Positions 57,181 to 64,000 of a DNA stretch of 64,000 nucleotides are shown one piece after another. How positions within the stretch are numbered: position 1 is the stretch's first letter; the number at the start of each line of letters is the position of its first letter. This DNA is from Schistocephalus solidus (Eukaryota > Platyhelminthes > Cestoda > Diphyllobothriidea > Diphyllobothriidae). The stretch covers positions 24,131 through 88,130 of the forward strand of contig WEDG01002821.1 in NCBI GenBank assembly GCA_017591395.1, written 5' to 3'. Made by a program: the position numbers and the translations under genes. The notes beneath the pieces were generated by a model. It was not told where the DNA came from, ran no database searches, and saw only the letters and a program-made list of their open reading frames with translations.

Positions 57181-58480
57181 GTGGGGACAGGGGACAGGGT
57201 GCCTTAGTGATGAGGGCATGCATCAAGTCTCTAGTCCGTAGTTTTAAGTCAACAAGTGTGCAAAATGTTACAAAAACTACTTTGAAGGAAGGGTATTTCC
57301 TTATGCAGTCTGCAAAAGTTTATAAAGGAAATGCACTGTCCTTTGAAAAACATTCCCGTAAAAATACGCAGGAAAACGATGGTAAAGCATCAAGAACACA
57401 ATTGTGGAGCAAAACGCACATCTGTACCGATATCTGTCAGCACAACTCAAGATAACTCCCAGAAAACTGCAAATTTTGACCGTTATTTTGATATCATAAA
57501 TCCCAAAGTGTATTAAGTTTGACTGAACAAGGTTCTTTTACCGTGTCAACCTCATCAAAACCCAGACTAGGTTACCAAAGCAGCGCCAAGTGACGCATTC
57601 AAAAAGTGTGGAATTAAATTATTGAAAAATCCTTAAATTACTTATGGTAGCCATGTATAAGATGGTGTGTAAGGTTCGTGCCGAAACTGTCGTCTTCAGT
57701 ACTTCAAGGCAAGTTCACTAAAGGGTAGACTCTCACGAAGACACGCCAAGGAGACTGCATCAAAAACGGAAATAGTGCCTGTAAAATCCGACAAAGAAGC
57801 CGGGATTGCCTATATGAATAAAATGATAGCATTTAAAATTAAAGTCTGTTCTTGCAAGTCCAAGTAAACTTGTAAAAGGAGGTAGAAGCAACTGCAACAC
57901 AGATGGTGTTTACCGCACCGCACAGAAAATCTTCGAAGGTTACGGGATAACGGTCTCCTCGACCAGAAAATAATTTAACTGCCAAAGTTCCGAGACTTAC
58001 TGGAAATTCACAAACCTGCTCTTACATTACGTTCAACACTAGTTATGAGCAAAATGCTGATCCAGATAACTACGAAATATGCAAATGATAGTGCCCTCTG
58101 GACACAAAAATAAAGTTTTTTTATTTTTATTCAAGTCAGTTCAGCGTGACCTCACAGGATATGGCTTCCGTGAAGTACCAGACCAGTATACAATCAAGTT
58201 AACCATACTGTCTGTTGGCGTGGAGTCGCGTTTCATAAATAAGCCTATTATTGAGGCGAACACCAAACAGTTCGACCGTCGCAGGTAATGATGTTTATCA
58301 CATGCCCCAAGGCGTAAACGTAACAACGGCTTTGATGGCAAGACAAAGGTGAGCGGAGGTGTGCGCGAGCGCAGTGGCTGACAAAACTCAATAGCCCGTC
58401 TACGCGTGCCACATAGGACTTGGTCCCCGCTGTATATGCATCCGTCAATAATAATGAAGGCGCGTGTATGTAAGAATGAC
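57181..58480. other. No recognisable feature
   Basis: AT-rich intergenic DNA with short frames only (for example 57331-57516). I see no domain, RNA or repeat that I can support. Confidence 0.4.
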
Positions 58481-58489
58481 ATTGCAGTC

Positions 58490-58630
58490 TTACCCTTAGT
58501 CATCCAGTGGCTCCAAAATACTCCCGGGAGGACCAATTTATCCCGATGGTTGGTAACCACTCAAGCCACGGCCCTTGTGTCGTGATAGATTCAAGTGCGT
58601 CAAATGTATCCTTGTGAGCAATGCATTGAA
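58490..58630 (-). repeat. SINE-like repeat, copy 2
   Basis: Homologous to 47040-47160 through 'cgggaggacc', 'ctcaagccacgg' and 'gattcaagtg'. On minus, 'cgtggcttgagtggttac' resembles box A of tRNA-Ser or -Leu. No box B with correct spacing is obvious. Confidence 0.4.
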
Positions 58631-58923
58631 GAGCCCTGAGAGTGGTCCATCTCACCGCCTCCATGTGTCAGCCGAATGGCCGAGGCCATCAGTAATTTAT
58701 GAACCATGTGATAACTGAATTGTATGAAGGCATTCGTAGTAATTTAGTTTCAACGGGATTTCAGTAGATGAGTAAATATAATTATTACTTTGCTGCACAT
58801 GTAATTTGTACGCCAGATCTGAATATTTGCAATAGTTGACTGGTTAAATGTAGTAACCAAGCCAAGCGTATTTCATTATTGAAAAGAGATCTAAAAAAGC
58901 ATTCCAGATTAATGATCCCCTGA

Positions 58924-58986
58924 CGATAATAAACAATAATCAATAAACATTAAACAATAATAAGCAATAATAAACAATAAGCAATA
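58924..58986. repeat. AATAA-rich low-complexity tract
   Basis: Loosely repeated 'aataaacaataa' and 'aataagcaataa' words. No gene. Confidence 0.85.
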
Positions 58987-59479
58987 CCTGTCTCCCTTTC
59001 TGGACTTTCTACTAATCCATGACCAGACAGGAGGTCCTGTGGAAACGATTATCGAAAAAACTTGAAGGATTTGGTGGTCGTTCATGAAGGGGGGGGGGGG
59101 AGGGGGGAAGAGGAGACTGCCTGGAGTGTATGTGTATGTAATTAAGCCGTCGTTGGCCATGCTAAGCGCGGAGCTTGAATCAGGTTCTGTTGTGCGCACA
59201 ATACCGGATTTCTCAACAGGATGTCGGTGGCAGCCGCTGACCCAGTTTGGTGGCACACGGAAGTCTTCGTTAGGTCCACACGGTGCCCGGAATCAAACAG
59301 GTGTGTGAGAATAGCGCTGTTCATGCCTTTAATTTTGCCTTTTCTCAGCCATGCCGGGAGGTGTTCCCTTATTCAGGTTTCCTCTATATTTTTATAACGC
59401 ACCAAATCAAAAATGAGATGTGATTAGTTGTCTGGCCAACATACCTCAAAAGTGTGTTTTGTAGACCTTCTTGAAGAAG

Positions 59480-59760
59480 AACTTATTTCAGTGCCTTGAG
59501 AATTACTTCTATGGGAACAGGAACCACCCGCAATTCAGGTGGCTTTGCTCAAAATTCCATGAAAATTGGGTTAACGTCTAAGGTTTGGGTTAGGGTTAAT
59601 TTTAGTGTAAGGATCTATGGTAGGGTTGGGGTTAATTTTTAGGCTAAGAAAGTTGAACATTTGCCTTTGCTGGAATTATGCACAGAGTCAGCTTTAGTAA
59701 TCGTGCGGGATATCCTTATTCCCGTGTCCCGTTTAGTGGACATCATGTTAACCTCACTCG
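59480..59760 (+). repeat. MITE-like element with telomere-like core, copy 3 (left end lost)
   Basis: The left side carries 'gggaacaggaaccacccgc' as in the copy at 44343, the middle has 'gggttagggttaatttt', and the right end is 'tattcccgtgtcccgtttag' followed by 'ttaacctcactc', matching the right ends of the other copies. The outer left inverted repeat is not recognisable. Confidence 0.6.
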
Positions 59761-60119
59761 GAAGCATGAATGAAATGGACTATCAGACTCAGAAGGGCCT
59801 ATGGTCGAAGCAGAACTTTGTCTCAAGGAGACTCCGTAGGCGAACAGCTGAGTCGTCGTTTGGAGCTGTCACCTGCATACTCTTCAGTCATGGTTAGGGT
59901 GATCATCAGAAGTATTCCGCCACCTTCAGAAGATAATAACGGGCTGTTTTTTTCAAACTTAATCCATGTACACCTATTCTACCTCGCTTACCTAGTTCAC
60001 TCAGAGCATTCAGCAGACACTTACCACATTGCTAGGTGACGGAAATCCTGTGAAAAATACTACAACAGTGCATAATTGCAAGGACGAAGGCGATCCTTCT
60101 AAGTCTAGACAGACGTATC

Positions 60120-60127
60120 CTGTAGAC
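60120..60127. repeat. 8-bp target-site duplication, left
   Basis: CTGTAGAC lies immediately before the hAT element and is repeated exactly at 60859-60866. Confidence 0.85.
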
Positions 60128-60858
60128 CAGGGGTTGGTAAACTTTTCGGACTACTAGGCCATTTCAGGAGGTCAAGAAAACACACTAGGCCAGAAGAAAC
60201 AAGGTGTCCAAGGAAACCTTTATTATTCAAAAATACAGAACGATCAATGGGAAACATGATGTTGCATGCTCTTAGAGACAGATACTATATCAGGTTCTAA
60301 TGATGAGGAGTTCAGCAACAGAATGCAATTGAGGCGATTGTCAGTGAGCTGAGAGCGCAGCTTGTTCTTTGGATAACAGCTGCTCGCACGAATAAGTGCT
60401 GCCAAACATTGCAATCACACGCTTGGCACGGGCTAACAACATTGGAAACTGAGTATGTGGCAGCTGACAGTAGAACTCAATGAGAGTAGTGTAAGAAGTA
60501 AACTTGGACAAGAGAACGTCGGAAGCCTGCAGCTCAATCAACTCCGAGTGCACATCAGATGGGGCGTCGTCATAGGGAAAGTCAAAAGAAGTGCTGACAA
60601 TCTTGAACTCTCGCGAATGAGAACGCAAATTAGCGAAGCGCGAGGAGAATTCAATCCGCAGGGTTGACAGCACACTAATGCATTCTTTGGTGTCAACGCG
60701 GGCTGCGTCACACTGGGCGAGTTGCGGGAAAGGGACATAGTCGCCCTTTTTCAATAAGGTCAGATCCAACACTAATTAACTAGGGGGGTGGCGTTAGGCC
60801 GGACTGGAATACTAGCTAGGCCGTATCTGGCCTAAAGGCCGGAGTTTGCCGACCTCAG
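60128..60858 (-). mobile_element. hAT DNA transposon, internally deleted (731 bp)
   Basis: The left end 'caggggttggtaaact' and the reverse complement of the right end, 'ctgaggtcggcaaact', are imperfect terminal inverted repeats of the hAT type. An 8-bp direct repeat CTGTAGAC flanks both sides, as expected for hAT. The inside encodes the C-terminal part of a hAT transposase on minus. Most of the transposase, including the DDE catalytic N-terminal half, is missing. Confidence 0.9.
60244..60775 (-). pseudogene. hAT transposase C-terminal remnant (FAM200/ZBED5-like)
   Basis: The frame 60772-60341 contains 'APSDVHSELIELQASDVLLS', 'LIEFYCQLPHTQFPMLL' and 'KRVIAMFGSTYSCEQLLS', strongly resembling the dimerisation region of hAT transposases domesticated as FAM200 and ZBED5. 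A shift near 60365-60375 is followed by 'NKLRSQLTDNRLNCILLLNS' in another frame, with a stop at 60244. The short gap there suggests a small deletion. The start codon is not real; this is the tail of a longer gene. Confidence 0.88.
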
Positions 60859-60866
60859 CTGTAGAC
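60859..60866. repeat. 8-bp target-site duplication, right
   Basis: CTGTAGAC, identical to the copy at 60120-60127. Confidence 0.85.
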
Positions 60867-61330
60867 AATTAGGTATTGTTTTAACCCCGCAGAGGCCTTG
60901 GCCTAAATCAACCCCTAGCGCTTCTCAAATTCGTGCGACTGATCCTCAACCACATAACGTTGCCCGGTGTCATGCAGAACAGAAACAGAATGGAGCCACG
61001 ACCTAAGGTGAAAGGAACAGGCGACCACTCACCGTGGAGTGGGCCGGGCCGGTCATGAAATGCATGCGTGAAATAATTTAGCCAATCATCAGGCAACATC
61101 GAGGAAGCGTGCTACCCTTGCTCACATGTATGCAGCCCAACAAACGGTCTGCCGAACATTGTAATTTTTCTATGAGGGGATTTCTGTGCCAGAAACAGTC
61201 CAACACCGACTATCATGCCGTTCAATCGTGTCCTAGAACCCTTAGAGGTCTAATAACCTGTTCCACCTCGTATTGCATCCTCCGGTCGGCCGGAGCCCGA
61301 CTTCTCTCTCTTTCTCTCTATCTCCTCCAG
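60867..61330. other. Upstream of the candidate exon; nothing else seen
   Basis: Holds a strong polypyrimidine tract at 61301-61328 leading into the AG at 61329-61330. Otherwise only short frames. Confidence 0.4.
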
Positions 61331-61480
61331 CCGCTGAGACATGGCACCCCGTCCAAACCGTTTCATGGGACCTCCGCCTCAACTACACTCGTCTGCAGCC
61401 CCTACCCCTATCAGCCTGTCCTGTATCCTTGCCTCAACCCACCCTTGTCTACTTCCCCATCCCCTTACCCTGACGAAGCG
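61331..61480 (+). CDS. Candidate exon of an unknown Pro/Ser/Tyr-rich protein
   Basis: A strong polypyrimidine tract and 'ctccag' precede 61331, and a consensus donor 'gtaagt' starts at 61481. The 150 bases are open in phase 0 and read from 'PLRHGTPSKPFHG' to 'SPSPYPDEA', with repeated Pro-Tyr ('SPYPYQPVLYPC'). I do not recognise the protein. A second frame is also open over most of the interval, so coding is unproven; the splice signals are the main support. Confidence 0.35.
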
Positions 61481-63060
61481 GTAAGTATCCAGCCTGTGCG
61501 CGTACCCTTACCCCCACCCCGTCACCCGGCCTCATGGGGTTGGTTCTATGTGCCCTGCATTGGACTTGCCCCACTCCACCCTGTCCCGGGCAGAAGGTAA
61601 GATCTGCTCCACAGTAAAGAGCAGGAATGATGGTTTCGCTTGACTGGCTTGAAAGTGCCCTTATTTTCTAGGGTCTGACACTCCGATATAAAACACTTCA
61701 GATTGCTGTCCATTCTCCTACATTCTTGGCGCCATGAGTCCACTACTATAACCCTCCTCAAAGTCCAATTAACCCACACTGGTCCATTACCGGTTCATAA
61801 ACTGATCGGAGGCGTGAAGGAAGTTGGACAATTTATTCTGATTACGCAAACGTAAGAGGACAAATAAAATAGAGAGCAAAAGAGACCGAGCGCGCGAGAA
61901 GACAGCAATCCAATTTTGGCAGTCAACAGAATCGTCATGGGTTTGATACATACGGGAGAGAAGGAATCGATGGCGAATCAAGATGAATGATTTTAGATGT
62001 CCATTTATCAGAAGTAGTTTGCTCTTCTTCCCGATACTGTCAAATTTAAGTTTGTGCGGGCCGCTTGGGAAGACTGTTTGGATGAATAGTTTTCGTCGCC
62101 CGACTCTTCTTCGAGATGTGTCATCTGGGCTTGATGATATTCAGGGTGGGGCGGGGACAAATTGCAATTTCTGTCAATAAAAATATTTAATGAACAGTGA
62201 GGAACAAGCTGTTGCACCCAGTGCACAAAAATATTAGCATTATGAAAATAACCATGACAAATAAACGTGGGTTCAATAGGTTTATGTCACATGGCTAGTC
62301 GTGACGGTCAGTCGGCCTACTCTTCTGCTAGCATTGTCAATTGAATATAAAGGAACGATCTAGGTAGGGAAAAGGGGGTCGTTTGAGAGTGAAAAATTTT
62401 GTGCTACCTCTGACGTAGCCATCGCCTGTCTGAAGTAAATATGGCATTCTTTGCTGCAGCTCATGATGGCAGATGAGCTAGAACTCAACATTCGAATGCC
62501 CCATGTCCTGAACGGCACCACATATCCATAACTAGCTTCTCCTTGCGCAATCTATACGTGAACTCTCAAACAAAACGGAACGTTAGAATTCCTTCCTGTA
62601 TTCAGGCTAAATCGGTGCATACCACACTCGTGTGATCTCGAGGAATGACAATCAAAAGCGAGAAAGATTGTAACATTTTTGTCAATCAGTAGATGGCTCG
62701 GATTAGGGAACGGTTTTAAAAAGGGCTTTAGACCACGAGACGTTCCTGCCTGGGGTTTGGTTATGGCTAGCTGACAGCGCTAATACTTCTAGGCATAAGG
62801 GCATTACAGAACGCCTTTCTATTCTTATCCCTCCTGCTACTAAAATTGAGGCAAGGCAGTAGTCCCTACTTCCTTTGTATGACAAAGTCCGAACCGTCCT
62901 ATCCAAAGGAGGTCCATATCATCGGCTGGAGTACATTTACCGTCAGTAGATGGACAATCGTTTTGCTGGGTTGGTACCCATTCCTCATCCACAACTTCAT
63001 GTGCCAGAGGAATACGCGGCAGCCACCTCCGGGTAGACACGTCCAAATGGGAGTTCGTCA
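61481..63060. other. Intergenic or intronic sequence without supported features
   Basis: Short frames only. 61515-61600 is open and followed by 'gaaggtaag', so another exon of the same unknown gene is possible but weaker. Confidence 0.35.
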
Positions 63061-63510
63061 GCTGGGTTCTAAAATGGTAGTTACCCTAAGTAAGGCGAAT
63101 CAGCATATGTGTGCGTCCCCGAAACGGGCCGCAAGGTAGATGCGCTGGACCAACACGGAGGTCAAATCAGGGTGCGGCAAGCGTTATTTTTCTGGGATAT
63201 AGTCGAATAACCAATGCCAAACATGGGGGTACGTGTGCCCAGCATGGGCACGCGTATGTGGAGGCTCATGCTGCACCCCGCTCTCCCACCCAGTGAGAGA
63301 TGCTTCATCTGCACCTGACCCCCGTCTCCAGTCTTCTTGACTATGTCTTGACATCGGGCACAGGCGAGTAAGGGAAGAGAGCGTGCGGTAGATGAAGTAC
63401 AAGTCTACTATCACTTAAAATTAATCCACGCGCAAGTCACCGTCCCTGCACCACCCTTCTGTGGAGCATACGGTGGATGTCGTTGGATTGCGATGGTCGA
63501 ACTGACGTGT
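63060..63510 (+). repeat. Dispersed repeat family R3, copy 4
   Basis: Matches 56800-57150 in order: 'gatgcgctggaccaacacgg', 'gtcttcttgactatgtcttg', 'cacgcgcaagtcaccgtccc' and 'tggagcatacggtgga'. Identity is roughly 80% in the best blocks. Confidence 0.7.
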
Positions 63511-63557
63511 GGGTGTAAGCTTCCCGGATCAACACCTCCATTACCCAAACCCTGCTA

Positions 63558-64000
63558 ACGTGCCCACACTTTCAACGCACATTCCGCGCGCGAAAAGGCC
63601 TGGTCAGACATCATCGAGCTCAGTGCAACAACAATCCCACAGCATCATTTTCTGCCACACCAGCCTCAGACCCCATGACTGCGACCACCCCAACCACGGA
63701 TAACAACTTCATCGATGCCCCGCCGCCCAAAATCACTGACACCATCCTCCCTCCTTCACCGCCTGCGCCGATCACGGCAACGAACACCACTTGTTCCACT
63801 CCCGCCACCTCAGTTGTCCATCTCCGACTTCCTGCCACCTACTTCCTCGAACACCACCAGCATTCTTCGGTACCAGCAATAGGGGCTCAGGTACTAATTT
63901 GTCCACATTGCGATCGAAACAATTCACCTCACACATCGGCCTGGTCCGTCATCTGTGAATCAAACGCACAGAGACTGGCGCCATCTACAAGAGAAGTGCC
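63558..64000 (+). pseudogene. C2H2 zinc-finger fragment, frameshifted, runs off the window
   Basis: One frame gives a degenerate finger 'CPHFQRTFRARKGLVRHHRA' (second Cys replaced by Phe). A Thr/Pro-rich linker of about 85 residues follows, then 'CPHCDR'. Shifting frame there gives 'FTSHIGLVRHL', a stop, and 'IKRTETGAIYKRSA', clearly the rest of a second finger of form CPHCxRxFxxxxGLxxHLxxH. Such finger pairs with Thr-rich linkers occur, to my knowledge, in repeat-associated proteins of tapeworms. The fragment is a pseudogene and its full extent is unknown. Confidence 0.65.

Noticed and set aside
61109..61600. 163-codon frame as one gene
   Set aside because: The N-terminal part crosses a polypyrimidine tract and looks non-coding; only the 61331-61480 part has splice-site support.

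Overview
The window looks like nuclear DNA of a parasitic flatworm, most likely a tapeworm. The reasons are CR1-type non-LTR retrotransposons resembling those of schistosomes and cestodes, many diverged dispersed repeats, GT-AG introns from 0.1 to 4.6 kb, and a broken C2H2 zinc-finger fragment at the right edge of a kind I associate with diphyllobothriidean tapeworm repeats. The taxon is inference; no marker gene settles it.

Region 1 (1-27.4 kb) is a retrotransposon graveyard. Degenerate CR1-like copies lie in both orientations: A, C and a small RT piece on minus, B and a small endonuclease piece on plus. They sit beside a tandem array of near-identical ~1,097-bp units (9761-13050). Each unit is itself made of two diverged monomers. 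Partial copies of the unit lie at the window start and at 13051-13563, and inverted copies at 14723-15090 and 20130-20350. Then come LINE E (plus, 16.2-19.95 kb), LINE F (plus, about 20.4-25.4 kb, nearly full length) and LINE G (minus, 25.43-27.4 kb), which meets F tail to tail.

Region 2 (27.4-29.5 kb) holds a long imperfect inverted repeat (27752-28122 / 28637-29243) and a tRNA-like SINE head with a perfectly paired acceptor stem, just upstream of a splice acceptor.

Region 3 (29508-54443) holds nine exons on plus that join in phase into about 3,520 residues of an axonemal outer-arm beta-type dynein heavy chain (DNAH9/11/17 class). They run from the end of the tail through the linker, AAA1-AAA4, stalk and microtubule-binding domain, AAA5, AAA6 and the C-terminal domain. 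Roughly 900-950 tail residues are missing, so either region 1 is a giant intron or the gene copy lacks its 5' end. One base is missing near 35780 in the AAA2 part, which breaks an otherwise clean frame. Introns carry MITE-like, foldback and SINE-like repeats, a possible LTR remnant and a ~320-bp TAG microsatellite.

Region 4 (54.4-64 kb) is repeat-rich intergenic DNA: dispersed-repeat pairs, a MITE-like element with a telomere-like core, an internally deleted hAT transposon with 8-bp target-site duplications and TIRs, one candidate exon of an unknown gene, and the zinc-finger fragment. No CRISPR array, rRNA, or convincing functional tRNA was seen.
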